Part shown: positions 35,646-49,869 of the stretch, in pieces
Position numbering within the stretch: the stretch's first letter is position 1
Layout: the number at the start of each line of letters is the position of its first letter
NCBI GenBank assembly: GCA_013399115.1
Contig: VXAA01004241.1
Span: forward strand, 1-64,000
Length of the DNA stretch: 64,000 bases
Reading direction: 5' to 3'
From: Anseranas semipalmata
Lineage: Eukaryota > Chordata > Aves > Anseriformes > Anseranatidae
The notes under the pieces: model-generated
Database searches by the model: none
Seen by the model: only the letters and a program-made list of their open reading frames with translations
What the model was told of the DNA's origin: nothing
Translations under genes and position numbers: made by a program

Positions 35646-38600
35646 ATAACTATTTTAATTCTTTGACTTGGTGTTCAGCAGTTGTGATCTCCGGGGTGAG
35701 ACTGCGTCTGTTATGCCTGAACTGGGACCTGGGTTTGAACTTGATTTTCCTATGTCCCAGCTAGATAGGAAGCAGGTGACAGTGACTATAGGAGGTGCTG
35801 ATTTAGCAAGAAGGCAGCATTATGGAGAAGAATAAAAGCAAAAAGGCTTATGTGAATTAAGAACAGTGACTCCTTTAGCTGTGATACTGTCATGGAAAGG
35901 ATGCTTTCTACTGTGTGCTCAGATCCTCAGATTTGAAAGATGGCTCAGAACTACCACTGTGTTTGAGCTGATCTGATATAACACTCCATATTTCATAATA
36001 ATTATTATTTTCAATTAATTTTAGTACTTGGATCAATTTTACATCAACTGTAATGAAAATGAACATTTACTTTTATGCCATAGATTCTGGCACCTTCCTT
36101 TCTGTCATCTTTGTTGTCAATAAATGATGTATTTACATTAGGCAGTACCACTTTGTTTTTCAAGACTAACAGCTCTGTCTTTGGTTTCTCCTGCTACCTT
36201 ATCCTGGACAATCATTTTTAGCTTTGCTAATCTGTGAGCACTGTCTCCATTTTCTTCTGAGCTCTCAAGTCTCCTTGACTTGAGGACGGTACTTACATGA
36301 TCCTTTGTGAATGATATTTCTTTCTCCTACAGATCTTCATGTTTTAAGGAGGTGAATTACATCTGCAGTACATGTTTTCATTATTTCTTTCTCTGATCAA
36401 AATGGTAGGGGAGAGAATAATTTTAACAGCAAAGTGACTTGCAAGGTGCAAGACACTCTTACATTTACTGAAGAAATTTTTATCAAGGTATAGCATAGCA
36501 ATGGTCAAACAGAGTGTAGTAAAATATCCTTGCATGTTCCTTGCAAACTTTTCTGTGCTGGATAATGAAGAGAGCCTGTCTGTGGTAGTGTTGCACTGCT
36601 GTCTTGCATGACGGGTGATTACCAGAAGCTTCTGTAGCAACCTCCACTTGAACACTCAGTCTGGACCTGTGGAGCGGGTTTGGTAATGCTGTTTTGTTCT
36701 AATGACACTTAATGTGTGTCCCAAGCTCTTTACATTTGCTTGTAGTTCCTCTGAAATACTGCCTGCCTTCAAGAAAATCTTGTTTTGTAGAGTTAAAAAA
36801 GATGATAAATCTGAATCAACGTGTTCAGGGCTGTTTGACTATCTTGTTACAAATTCATATAGTTTTATTGAAGTGGGTGAGATAAGCAAGATGGATAGAG
36901 ATTAATTTCTTTTTTATATTTTAAGAGAATATACTTGTGTGCAAATATTTCTGTGTCTCATCTGAGGATTAGACAAAGAAGAGAGACTGCAGAACCTTTT
37001 CCCACAGAGGTCAGTACTGGATGTCTACTGGACATGTACTGGAAATGCTGTTGCAGCACTGTATGTATGGTGTAGCAAATACCCATGAGATGTTATAGGA
37101 GGGGAAAGTGATTTTATGTAAAATAAAAACTAAAGAAGATCAAGTTTCACTTGCTGCCACTCACAGTCTGATGCTCACCAGCATCAGAGGTATGTGTTGA
37201 AGAAGCAGGTCCTGCTGCCAGGTAACCAGCCTGGGGTGTTTAAGCTGTCTGTCCCACCAGCAGCCAGGCACCAGGTTGCTTTTTTTTCCAGATATCAGGC
37301 ACAGGAACTGGTTCTTGTGCTATGCAAAGAGCCAAGCACCCTGTGTGCCTCTCTATTTGCTGTCATCTGTAGTTTGATGGCTACTGTCAATAGCAAGAGT
37401 TGTCATCTTTTCCTTGTCATCCTACTACTCCTTTCTCATCCATCTACACTGCTTGTTTGAAAGCCTTGCCCTGCTGTCTTGCAGAGCCTGATTTTTATTT
37501 TATCTGCTAAATTTTGTTCTTCTGCAGTGATAACTACTGTTTTGCACCCTCCCAGACAATTCAATCTGTTGTCCTGAAGAGATAGCCCTGCTTGTTAGTC
37601 TGTGCTGAGAGATCCTAAGGTTTCTCAGACAGCATAATCCTGAGGCAGTGTTAGGAGTCTGCTAATTCCTTGCCTGCTGCTGGATACAAGATGACAAGCT
37701 GGTCAGGCCTTACACAATTCAAGAAAATGAAGGCAGTAATCTTGAAGGCCTGGGACAAGTAGCTTTCTTCCAGTACGGCACAGCAGCTGTGCTATTATGG
37801 AGTGCTTAATCAGATCTTCAGATAGGAACACACCACCTCCACTTTCACTTTCTGCCTTAGAAGTTCTCAAATTGACCTCTTTTGAATAGGAGCCGCATTA
37901 TGTGATATTTTTATTTATAATGTTATAAATACTAATACATTATTTATAAATAATATCTAAAGTTCCATTACTCACAGGCAACCAATTACCAAGACTCAGG
38001 TCACCTATGGCACAGTCTGAGGTCAGTAAATGACAAACGTGTGCAAATAAGTGGCACAAAAAATGTTAAGCCAGTCTCTGTCCTGAAATAACTGGAGTTG
38101 TCCTCCCCCGTACAGTGTGCAGAACCTTTAACAGCATGGTGAATTGAATCTGATAAGTACTTGGGACTGTTTCTATCTCCTTAAAATAGTTACTGCTACT
38201 TCATTGCTTATTTCATGGTTAGAGTAACTGCTGTGATGTACAGTGGCACAAAAGCTGGCCTTTCTGCAGGGCCAGTGTCCAACTAACATTTTTCCCAGTA
38301 GTCTGACTGAAGTGCAAACAACATGTGCTCATTTCCATACTGAAAGGTAGCAGTCAGCTCCCTCACTTTTCTGACATGCCACCTTTTATCTCTGTGTTTG
38401 AGAAATAAGTCTTACTCAGTTGCCAGATTTAATTAGGATTCTAAGTTCTCTAATGCATTCAGTGTGGGTGTGAGTTTTCTGGAACTGTAGCCCCTCCATA
38501 AAGAAAAGATGCATGCACATGGTACCACATTGTGTGATACGTCCCTGGCAGTGTGGTCGCAAAGTCCTTCTTTTTAAGTAGAGCTGAATCTACTTTGATG

Positions 38601-40918
38601 TCATACACAAAAAGACAACCATACCCATTTGTTTTTTTTCAGTTCAAAAACTAATAGCAGTGACCTCTCCTGTTCAGCTGTCTCAACCCTAAAACACTTC
38701 CCTTTCCCGAGCCTTGAAATATTGTTTTGCTTGGCCATAGCTTGAAAACATCTTCTCTTAATGGATGATTGCTGTTGACAAGTGCTTAACATTGTTATTG
38801 TGTTTGGGCACAAAATGAGGTTGTACACTTCATATGAAGCATTCTTTGTGGGTGAAGATTTTAAAAGTCAAAAGTACTTCTGCTGAATCTAAGGGATAAA
38901 TAAAAGAAGAATTTTCCCCTAAACAAAGCTGTTTTCAATTTGCTTAAGTTGAAAAAAAATGCTAGTGAGAAAGATTTAGTGCAATGATCAGCAGATGGAA
39001 GAAGAAATGTATAGAGAAGAATTAACACATCAAAATCACAGAATCACAGACAAAAGAGACAAATATCTTGTTTTCTTAAACAATATTTCACAATTTTTGG
39101 TTCACTGGTGAATGATGAATTCTTCAGGGAATTCTCTTTTAAGGTAGACAGAGTGTATAAAATACATATTAGCAACATTGGCATAAGAGAAAGTCTAAAA
39201 GATACCCAAGGGAAAAGTATGTTCCTTATTTGTCTTATCATTTTATTGATGTTTTAGGGATGTATATGTTAGCAGTGTAGTACACATTGTACTTCTTTTC
39301 TTTCTAGATAGCAGTCCTCACTACATTTTAATCATTCTTTGATGTTTCTGTCAAAAAGCTAAAATTGTTGGGACTATGGTGCTTTATCCTTCTGGCTGTT
39401 TTCCCTATTACCAGAAATCACGAAAAGGAAAGAAAAAAAAAACTCACTGTGCTTGGTATTTTTCCTGTCTCTAGACTTTTTTTACCATCAAAACAAGAAT
39501 AAATCCAAACCACTGTCTACATTTCTATACAAAATACAATTAAGCAATCACTAGTAAAAGCTTTTATCCAGTTATTTTCTTTTCAATGCCACTTCAGAAC
39601 CAGTAGATGAGCATCACTTGTCAGAAAATGTCACTTACCCATTTATGAAAACTTCATTTGAATGAGTAGCTTCAGCTCAAGCAAGTTGCCTTTTTGAAGG
39701 TACAATAATGACAAACAAACCAGAAGAACAGAAGACACAAGTAACAAGAGGTCTAAGAATGTCTTTTATGGCACTTTTATGTTCCAAATCCCTTTCTATC
39801 TTGTACTGTAAATAGACTATCAACACAGTTTCAGGGCTGAATCTTGCTACATTTAATTTGTTACAAAGTCCCTTGATGTTTTCATGAATAGAATGCCTAC
39901 TTGTCTAAGCTTTAATTATTTTCTTCATTTTAAAGAATAATCCCATGAAATCTGAGAAAGTTAATTAACACTTGCTGAAGAGGGTGTCTTAACCTCTGTG
40001 GAATATACACACACACATAATTAAAGATGAGTTATTTTGAATGTGAAGCCAGGTCAAATTGGAGGGGCTTGTTTGTCATTTCAAGTTGTCTTTGGCATGT
40101 ATGATACAGATATAATGTCTGAATCTGGTGTTTGCGAGTCAGAGGAACTGCTGTGTTGTTTGGACCAGTGAAGCTCCAACAAGTAATTCTAAGTGCTGTT
40201 CACAATAAATTAGGGCCACTTTCAGCCTCATCACAGAACAGAGATCCCAAGCACTGGGGGGGTGGCTGCAGGAGAAGGCTTTTGGTCTCACTTGCAGCTA
40301 CGCAAGGAAACACATCTCACCAGCAGACAGGTGATTCCCCATCTGCCTCAGGGAGCAAAACTAAGCAACACCCTCCTCATTTTACTTCCTAGCTCCTATT
40401 GTATCCAGTGTCCACAGATTGAGAATTACTGGCATAACAACATTTCTGAGCATAAATAGAAAAAAAAAATTGAGCCTCTTCAGCTGCTTTAATGCAATAC
40501 TTAAACTAGATATACTTCTAAATATTAATTACTAATACTACTGTTATCTGCTTTTGGAAGCTGCAGTATGATCAACTGGATTAACGAAAACATTTGGGGG
40601 GGAGGTATTTTTTCCCCTATTTTTTTTATTTGTGTTGTATTTACATAACAGTGTTCAACACTGTAATGAACAGTCACACATTTAAGAATCCAGGGATTAT
40701 ATTTCTAGTTTCCAACAAAATATGAGCTAATTATACTGTTCAACATCAGCAAACTAGTTTCAATTGATCATAAGGTTACTTAAATAGACATTTTACTCTG
40801 ATTGCTCCTATCCGTATATTACTGCCTTGGCCACCATACTGTTGTAATATTTGACTGAATCCTGTATAAGTAAGGGTTGTTCATAGTGTTATGCTTATAA
40901 GTAGTCTGAGACAACCTG

Positions 40919-40942
40919 TTTCTTTCTTTCTTTCTTTCTTTT
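40919..40942. repeat. (TTTC)n microsatellite
   Basis: About five TTTC units end in a T run. It is a simple repeat. Confidence 0.9.
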
Positions 40943-41376
40943 TATTCATGACATCAGAAGAGGCCTAAATTCCATCCCTGAGTACTGAAAGGGATGGTCT
41001 TATCCCACTACTTTTCATATCCAAACAGAATCTCCCTCCTTTCACATACTTGTAAGATAAAGTCAAGTAAGTTTGTACTTGAAAATGTGCTTACAAGACT
41101 GAGATAAACAGAGAGGTTAATATAGTTTAGGAGTGACATGGAATACGAGTCACATTTCCGATGGACACAATGGATCTACCCCAAAGTACACCAGAGGACA
41201 GTCTGATCACTGCCTTTATGAGACATTCTTTTGAGTGAATAAGGGTTGTCCCAAGCAGCAAATAATATTCGTCTTACTCATCTTGTTCCGAGTAACAAAG
41301 GATCATCTTTCTTTTCCTGGGTCTGTTTATACTTCAGTGATATACTTATATTAAAGTGAACACTTTTATTTTTTTG

Positions 41377-41404
41377 GTTTGTTTGTTTGTTTGTTTGTTT
41401 TTTG
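41377..41404. repeat. (GTTT)n microsatellite
   Basis: Six GTTT units follow a T-rich stretch and end in a T run. It is a simple repeat. Confidence 0.9.
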
Positions 41405-42637
41405 TGGTGTACTTCAAAACTTCACAATGTTCAACAGTCATAAATTTTGCTGGAAATATGACAGATATTGAAATAGATGGATTTTGTTGAATATTTTTGG
41501 TATAGTACAATCAGCCTTCTCTTTTAGCAAAAACACATTTGAATAAATCTTTGCAAATAATTAAGCATTTTTATTCTGCAATTTCTTTGTGATAAAAGGA
41601 AGACATGGTATTGTACACTGTCACTTCTAGTGCCATGCAGTGATTACAGTAATTAATTTTCTTCAGGTGGAACAATAAAAAATTATCGCATTTCCTCATG
41701 ATTACTTCCTCTCTGCAGTTATCAGTAATAGTTGCTATTACTGAGGAGAGCAGAGGATGTAATGCTGGCCTTATTGATGAATCCCACTGTAGAAGAACAG
41801 ACAACAATTTTAGATGGTAGAATTGAGATTCATGGAAGAGTAATTGCATCTGAGTAAAAGAAAAATTGTAAGACTGATTTCAGTTAGCCAGATAAAGTAA
41901 AAATAGGAAAGAGCTGCAGATTATCCACACTACCCTTAAGTTTGTTTTTAACACTTGCCTCATTTAAAAAGTTAAATAAGTTTACTTCTGCTGAACCTAG
42001 GCTTTTCCAGTCTTAGGGAAGAAGACTAGGAACAGCATAAAGATGACTTTAGTCAATTCATTTTGTTGTTCAATAGTAGAATGTTTCTCTTCTGACTTTT
42101 CTTCCTTCCCCACATGTGGTTAGCTGTCTTCCCCATTCCTTTCCTTCCAATGTTCCGTTCCCTTCAGCCCTGGCTACACAATCTGACTGTTTTGGCAAAT
42201 GTAAAATTCTTCCATGAGTTAATTTGACTCAGTAGAACATCAGAAAACTTCCCAGTTTTCTTGATGGCTTATTCAGTGCTTCAGGGTTGAATGGGTGCCA
42301 GAGCTGGCACAAGATCCATAACAAGAGTGTGTGGCCAGAAGAAAGTCAAAGAGATGAAAATTGAGCAGATGGTCCTTCCTTATTTTGGCAGCACCGAGCC
42401 ATTAATTTACCTTATTGCGTCTCCCAGAGTCAAACCTTCAGAGAATTTCTAGGACTGCTGGGAAAATGGTGCGAGTGGAAAAGAGAACTGGCAGTTCCTC
42501 CAGAGAACAGCGAGGGGGATGTAAGGGATGACTGCCTAGCTGCAAGGTGGGAAAGGGAATCCTGCTCTCTTTATTGACCTCAAACTCAAGAGTCATCTAC
42601 AATGGAAAAAGAGTCAGGTTATGCCAGATGATTGAAC

Positions 42638-42740
42638 ATGGACTCTCCTTCTTTGGAGATATTCAAAACCTGCCTGGATGCGATCCTGTGCAACGTGCTC
42701 CAGGTGACCCTGCTTGGCAGGGGTGTTGGACTAGATGGCA
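42638..42740 (+). mobile_element. CR1 LINE 3'-end fragment (plus strand)
   Basis: The plus strand matches the last codons and 3' end of CR1. It shows GACTCTCCTTCTTTGGAGA, the GATATTCAAAACC stretch, and GTTGGACTAGATG at the end. In one frame the peptide [12 protein letters not shown] is readable, typical of the CR1 ORF2 end. The 8-mer tail is missing. About 300 bases separate it from the older CR1 on its right, and the order of parts shows a separate insertion. Confidence 0.88.
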
Positions 42741-43034
42741 CAATCAGAAGGGCTGAGGTGCAGAATAAGATAAAACTTGCAAGAAATGTCATGTGTAGAA
42801 AAAAATCATCCATAAGGATGCTATCAATAAATGGAAGAGCCAGCAAAGAGTTGTTCTGCTCTTCAGCAAATTGGGTAAGTTTCTGACGGGTAACACTGAA
42901 TAGGCTAAAACATTCAATTACCTTTTACATCTGCCCTGTGTAAAAAGGTTAACTAGAACACAGTGGACACTGATAACCAGTAAAAGAGGTAAGAGCTTGC
43001 CCTCTAGTAATGGAGAAAAATGTTTACACGTTGG
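42741..43034. other. Spacer between two CR1 fragments
   Basis: No gene or clear repeat is seen. It might contain CR1 sequence too decayed to recognise. Confidence 0.5.
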
Positions 43035-43565
43035 CTGGGCTTGATGAAATAGTGAGATTCTTAACGAACTGATCAATGAACCCTCAGGCCTGTTAATGCT
43101 TATCTTTGAGAGCTTATGGAATACAGGGAACATTCTGCATTACCAGAAAAGGCAAACACAGACCTAGCTTTGAAAGAAAAAAAAAAAAAAAGGACCTCAG
43201 ATTATTGAACCGCAAGCTTAGCTTCATTTCCTGAAAAAATATTGAAGCAAAAAAGCAGTTTATTTGCAGTCATGTAACATTTAATAGAAAATGAGCAACA
43301 GCCAACATGGCTTTCTCTAGAGCAAACCATGTCAAACAAAGCTAATTTTTTACTTTGTGAAAGCAAAACTCTTTGATGTCAGAGGAAAAATTATAAATGT
43401 CATTTATCTTAATTTTAACATCTTTAGTGTTTCTCTGATTCTCATTATGAATCTCCTTCTCTTCAGGTGTTTAAGAAAAGGCTGAATTGCTCTCTGCCAT
43501 GGATGATGTAAGTATAGTTGAGAATGCTCGGGACAGAGGCTGCGGGGGAGTAGACCTGCTGAAAC
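43035..43565 (+). mobile_element. Ancient, decayed CR1 LINE (RT part plus 3' end)
   Basis: The first part resembles CR1 RT sequence starting at the GGCCTGATGA motif (here GGGCTTGATGAAATAG). The best match is GCCAACATGGCTTTCTCTAGA at about 43302, the QHGF region of the enzyme. A decayed YLNFN... corresponds to motif A near 43400. From about 43450 it switches to CR1 3'-end sequence (GTGTTTAAGAAAAGGCTG, then GAGTAGACC), so the middle of the RT has been deleted. An A15 run at 43177-43191 interrupts it. No frame is open and no tail repeat remains. The divergence is far greater than in the other CR1s here. Confidence 0.75.
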
Positions 43566-44875
43566 ACGGTCCAGCTTTGTCTGCAGCTGTGATGGTTTAA
43601 CAAGTAGATTCAATGACACTTTTACTCTTCACAATAACATAAGAAATAATATAAATACTTAGGCATTAAATGAAGATCAGTTTTAATACATTTGATTGCA
43701 AGGTAGTTGTGCTATTCAAATAGACAATGCTATGGGCAGCATTTCCTATTAACTTAAGAGTAATGATACTGTTAACTAGGGCCATCTTATAAAGGAGCTA
43801 CTAATTACTATGGGATTTGCTTTGTTTTACCACACATGTCTAAAACTGAATCAGCTTCAGCCCAAACAACAGTAACCTCGTGAATGCCAAAAGCTTCTTC
43901 TCTTTATTCACATGGAAATCTAAGATATATAAGTATTAAAGGTCCCTTCATATGTGCATGTGGTACCAGCTTTCCTGAATACCTAGGGATTGCTAAAGAA
44001 ATAAGGCAGGAGAGGTCACCCTGTCATCCTGTAGCCTGACTCTTTTGATGAGGCTGCTTTGTCAAGACAGGGAAGAGGACAAATAAATAACCCTTGCTTG
44101 AAGATGAAAGGAAGGGAAGATGACTTGTACTAGTGGTGGTGGTTAGATGGGCTCACTGAGAGTAACATGGAACCTGCAATTTGACACTGCCAAGTCAGTA
44201 AGCAAGTACTTACTTGCTGATAAACCATGATGTAGATAGCCCTCTCTTAGGTTTAATATATTTTCTATGAATACAGTAGGTCTTGGAAAAATAATTTCTT
44301 TGTTTTAAACACAACTTCTGTAATCGTACCTTGGTACTACTCACAGGTTCCTCAAAAAACAGCTTGGAGTCACCAAGCAGCAAAGGTTAGCAATGATGTG
44401 GTAATTAATTTCAAGTTCCTGCTGGGAAGTGATAGTATCAAGAGGTGTCTTGTCCCTGAGCAGTGAAGGCACACATCTGCTGTGTGAAAGGGGCACACTC
44501 AAGCTGAGGGTTCACCATGAGAAATGCATACCCCAAAGTGCAACCTGCACGCTTACTCCTCACACAGGTCATGCTGCGGTGTTCTGCAGCCCTGTGCTCA
44601 TGTTCACAGATTTTTGTGGAAGCAAACCTAGATGAATAGGGCAATTGGTTGCTGGCATGTCTTCTTCTGGCATGGACAATGCAGGGCACAGACACTGATG
44701 ATACTCCCTACCCTGACAGCCCAGAAAAGTCTTGAACAGGCAGTTTAGCAAAGCTTTGCAATGGTTGCATCCCACAACACTACTGTGCTGCAGCTATAGT
44801 GAAGAATTTCAGAGTGCCTCACTGTCTATTTTCAATACCAGACTGAACTATTATTCCTTGCACTAGTTTTTCCTC

Positions 44876-44908
44876 TTTTATTTATTTTATTTTATTTTAT
44901 TTTATTTT
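44876..44908. repeat. (TTTTA)n microsatellite
   Basis: About six TTTTA units in a row. It is a simple repeat. Confidence 0.9.
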
Positions 44909-47900
44909 GGACACCATGCCATTTCATCCTAGTTTTTTTTCCAGGAGCTATAACAGATAAAGCCCTTAGTGATTAAAACTCTTTTAAAATCTAGCTGACC
45001 CTCAAACTTCCCCATGAATGTTTTACCAGTGTTTTCCCAAAGCCTCCCAAGAGTTACCTATAACACATTCAGTGGCCTGGCCCTTCTCTGAAATTAATGT
45101 CTTTCTGTAAAGTGATTAACTCCTATCAAGAGCATTAATGATAAGGTTAATAGAACTTTATATCAGCATTAATTAATAAAGTATTGATTGACAAATAATT
45201 CCTGAAGAATCACAGAAAACATTTGATAAAGCTTCTAATGATGCTTTCAGGTTTAGAGGACTTTCTTTATGCCACCAGTATAAACAAATTAATGTAACAA
45301 AGTGTCAAACATTGTTTTAATCACCTCCGGCATGCTTTGAATTTTTAGTCTTGGTCTACCTAGTACGAAAGAAAAATCATTCAGCCAAAATATTTTAAAA
45401 TCTTTATGTCAAGTTTGTGGTCTTTTTAAGCCATATCTGTTCATCTTTCGCTTTCCCCCAACCCTCCATACAGACTAAAGGAGCAATTTCATAGAGCCTT
45501 CAGGCACAGATTTAGTGGAAAAAGAACTACATTGGGAAATGTGAGATAGTGCTCACTGAAAAACATTGTTGTTTGTTACCTCTGTCAAAGATTTTCTCTG
45601 CATATGAGGTAAACTTGCCTTCTAGTTTGGTTTCACTTCTTCAAGATACCTAGGCATGTTCATAGCTCTGGTCATACATGGCCCTGATCATCAGTTCCAA
45701 GATGGACTATTTCTTCTTTGTTCAGCATAAAAATCTCACTTGGGAACAATGAACTGTTTTATTTGATGGGTTTTAAGCAAGGGCTTACACTTAAAGTAAA
45801 ATAAGGAAGAAAAGTTGCCAGTATGTCAGAGGCATGGAAATATCAGAAAGAATTGCACAAGTCTGGTGAAATTCTAGGATTAATTAGAGCAGGAGTCTCC
45901 TCACAGGAAAGTGCTTAATTATAACAGAAGACTAGAACACAGATACCCAGTACAGCAGTGAATGGCTTGGGGTGAATGGGTTCACAGAGCACTGTGCAAC
46001 AAATAAGAGCTTGCTGCTGTCACCTTTTGCTACGTCTACTTAGCTCACAGCAATATGGACTGTTCAAAGGTATCAATTCTTTCACAGGATATATGTCATA
46101 TCTGGTATCAACAGTTCCACTTTCAAGGCTGAGAATAATTTTCTCAAAATTTAGCCACTACATTTGTAAATATAGATATTTTCACTTTTCAATATTTTAA
46201 GTGTCTAACGTAGGTGTGATGCAAAAGAGAATACTTTGATATTTGTGTTCCTTATATCTGGAGAGAGATAGCCACTTCCCCTTTGCCTCATTTCTTGGGC
46301 AGAAACTGTGCAAGGATAGCAGCTTTATCAGATATGAATACCTTGAGACTAGCTGTATATCATTGACAGTTACTCTGCTATATTAAAGATTTTAAACCTT
46401 TTCTTGGCACATGGTAAAGCCTGTTGCTGAGCAATACACGCAGCAAGTTTATTTGATGTAAATGTTTCCTAAGACTGCTATTAAACTGTGACCGTGTAAG
46501 CCGTCAGCATGGAGCAGCAAGGGGACCTGTGGATCTGATCATCATTCCAGTGTCCGCCCAGGAATTTCTTATGGCATCACACCAGAGGAAGAGGCCCCCA
46601 GTAAGTGATTGTGGTCTTCTCAACAATGTATACAATGAAAATGATTCTGTAGATCAATGAAAATAGATGAGAGGAACGGTGAATGGAAGGAGCCAGAGGA
46701 AAGTGCAGAGATGTGGAGGATGTGACCCTCCCATAGCTTCAATGCCTATGCCGCTGCCAGCAGCAGAGATAGTGACACTGGTCATGCATCAGAGCATGAA
46801 CTTTCATTCTTCTCCCTCCTATGTGACTGTACCTTATTTGGTGGGCTGGTTGGTGGGCAGAGTAAAAAGAACCAGCATCCCGTGCAAAGCAGCTGCAGAC
46901 GGACCTCTTGTCTGAGCTGTCTTTTCTGATGCTTGACTGACACCAGGAATCCGTTGGTGATGCTTTCATCAACAGAGTCCTTGCACTGTAATTTTATTGA
47001 TTTTATTAAACTAGGCAGATATACCTCTAAGCCTTAAGAAGTGAAAGATATCTCTGCCATTTCCTCCCAGGTGCAGGCAGCACCTGTCCTTGGATAGATG
47101 AACGATAAAATTCCAAGTCCACATACAGCAGATAAGTCTCTATGTGACACTGCAGCAAACCTAAGCCCAGGTGTGGTCTGAATGGTCAAAATGCTCCCTC
47201 TATACTCTACAGAAAGTGAAACAGTCAAAGAGGGACTTGTGAAAGAGAGAAGAAACCTGGTTTAAGGAAAAATGATGTTTGGCATTAATGGATGTGGTAG
47301 TCTCACTAAATTAAGTACAGAGGAGTTTCTCACAGATGAAAGCAGAAGATAATGTGGCAGGAGCAAAGACACTAGTGTGCATGGGAAGATAAAATGTTAG
47401 TGAGAAAACACAGAAAGAGAGACAGAGGGGGCGCCCTGTGGTGTGGCCATTTCTAATCATTGGTGCATTGGTAAGGGAGATTCATTGTTGAAGAAATTTC
47501 CTTCCTGGTTTCAGAGGCGCTGAAAGGGAGTTGCCCCCTTGTACCTCAGAGACCAATGCCTGCATTCATGCTTAGGCTGTGCAAAGTCCATACAGTAAAG
47601 ATGGAAAGCACTCCTTTTGAATGCCTCCTTCCCCCCATAGGGACCATACAGACAAGCCATATGAGGTTATTATGGTGTGAAAACAGAACATAATCACGTC
47701 TTTTTTTAGCAATCTTTTTTCCCCCAAAAGTGAATGCTATTCTGTGCTACTTTGGCAACTGCTAGTGAGATAAGCAAGGAATCAAACAGCAGCAGGAATG
47801 ACAAATAAATTAAAACAAATATGCTTTTTCTATTTCTGATCTCTTCTCCCTAGAGCATGGCACTTTTTTTCACATTCAGTGAATAATCAGAAAATGGAAG

Positions 47901-49489
47901 ACAACTCAAGAGCTGTCTTAAAAGAGCATGTGGAACAGGAACCTGACTTGTTTACCATTATCAAGGCTCCACCTGCTGCTGCTCTCTGTGTAGTCCAAAA
48001 GAACAGTGCAACATTCTACTTTCAGACTTCTCATTAAAAACAACAGAAGTCAGCAGAGGACATCTGCCTGTACATTGTAACATTTTTTTTTTTTAGTCCT
48101 TTTATTAACTGCAAATGAAGCAGAAAAACATTGATTTACAAGAATGGCAAATGAGATTAAAGGAATGCCTATTGTTAATAGAAAAAAAATGTAAAAATAT
48201 AGCAATAAGTAACAACAGGGTGTGAGTTTGAAGGCTGCTTAAGTACTGGCATATTTTAAAACATATAGATAAGAGACAGTGTCTTATTAATGCAAAACCT
48301 GGCACTCTGTATTGCTGTTAGAAGGCTAACAGCATTTTGCTTTCCATTTTCATGAAAAAAAAAAATTAAAACCAAACTTTTGACAGTTTATAAACACATC
48401 TTGTAAGGTTGAATGTTAGTGAGGAAAATGTAAAGCAGTAAGAAAAAATGTTGGCAAAAGGAAAGGCAAAGCAGCCACAACTGAAGGAAATGCTTAATTT
48501 GTTAAATACTAGCCATTAGGGTCCAAAAAGTGAGAGTGCTTAATAACAATATAAGACATTGCTTTGGAAGAATCTCAAATGACTCATAAAGCTGTGACTC
48601 TGTATTACATGCAGGAGGAGTAGTGCTACATATATTCTCCTTTTGGCATTTCTAGCCAAAAGAAACACAATAATGCATGTATCTGTTTTTCCCATGGGCG
48701 TGTACTATGCCTGTGGAATAATTCATCCTACAGCCACTGGGCTAAAGTGAGTACAAAACACACAGTACACTACTGTCTTTTATATATTCTATTCTTTTCT
48801 TTTCTGGTTCCCTGACCTTTCTGAATCTTTTTTCATTCTCCATAATTTTGCTAGACTTTGAAGATATAGATTATGGTACATTGACAAACTTCAACTCCTT
48901 TTAGAAGAGAAAAGCAAACCTGTGATTTCAGCAACTTGCAACTGAATACTGAATTGCTCCTATAGTGCAAAGAAATGTTGGGTGGGTGTCACATCCCATC
49001 CCCTTACTGACTCTTCCTTCAGGCATTACGGAACTGGGAGGGGGAGAAGAGCAGCTCCTTGTTTCACTGCTTAGATTTGCCCAGCCTCCAGAGCCCCTAG
49101 CAGTGCAGAAACAGAGCAACCTGTTTGTCACTGCAGCTTACGGTCAGCACAGTTCAGTAGGGCCTCCACCTCCACCTTCTCAGGAGGGTTTCCTTGTCCC
49201 TTGTTACTTTAGAGACATTCAGTACTTGCAGGTTGAGTTCACTGCATGGAGAGATGCCATGGAGAAAGTTAAAGTGAGCTAATGCAGATCAAAGTTTTCA
49301 TACATGTTCTTCTGATAGCCAGGCTTCCTTTAGGGTGACACAACAGTACCTGAGTCTTTAACAGTTCCTTAATTAAGCAGAAAACAGCACAGTCAAATCT
49401 AATAGCTGGAGGCTGAAGGCAAAGAAATTCACATTGGAAATAAAGCTGGCATACATAACTAAATACTAAAACAGTTTATCGCAGGAGGG

Positions 49490-49505
49490 GTGGTGGTGGT
49501 GGTGG
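49490..49505. repeat. (TGG)n microsatellite
   Basis: Five TGG units follow GAGGGG. It is a short simple repeat with no coding context. Confidence 0.85.
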
Positions 49506-49723
49506 CCTGTTTATCTGCCAGCTTCTTCACATCAAGACCAGTCCATTTTTCAAGCCATTTGATGTCAATGTTCTGACTGCTGGACACTCATGATAATATT
49601 TTACTTTAAGATCTACAGAATTAAGTATTTGGTAATGGTTAAAACTATATGTTAGCAAAATATTGGGTACTAATCAATTTTTAGCATTCTCCAAAGCTTT
49701 TGAAAGTATTCTACTTTTTAGAT

Positions 49724-49724
<1 letters not shown>

Positions 49725-49760
<36 letters not shown>
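49725..49760. repeat. T36 homopolymer
   Basis: Thirty-six T form the longest homopolymer of the window. No retrocopy is recognisable on the minus-strand upstream side, so its origin is unclear. The exact length is unreliable in a draft assembly. Confidence 0.9.
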
Positions 49761-49762
<2 letters not shown>

Positions 49763-49869
49763 TGAAGGGCATTTCAGTTTTATTCTGTTTACCCTAAGCA
49801 AAGTTCTTAACCAGATACTTGAGAAAAGTTTAACATTTTTCTTGCCATGAAAACATACCAAAGGACATT

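Larger units (their letters stand above)
35646..42637. other. Unique AT-rich non-coding stretch
   Basis: No gene or clear transposon is visible. It contains microsatellites at 40919-40942 and 41377-41404 and a TTTATAAAT-rich patch at about 37905-37960. Frames of up to about 103 codons (36344-36655, minus) are unrecognised. The patch 40200-40350 is slightly GC-richer. Confidence 0.55.

Noticed and set aside
35700..35760. tRNA-like B box (GGGTTTGAAC) that might mark a SINE or tRNA
   Set aside because: No A box, cloverleaf or tail is found around it.
39034..39051. CR1 3' tail: two AATCACAG-type 8-mers
   Set aside because: The sequence next to it does not continue as a CR1 3' end, so two units alone are not enough.
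46551..46600. 50-bp micro-exon with a GTAAGT donor
   Set aside because: The acceptor has a poor pyrimidine tract, the segment is very short, and nothing links it to other exons.
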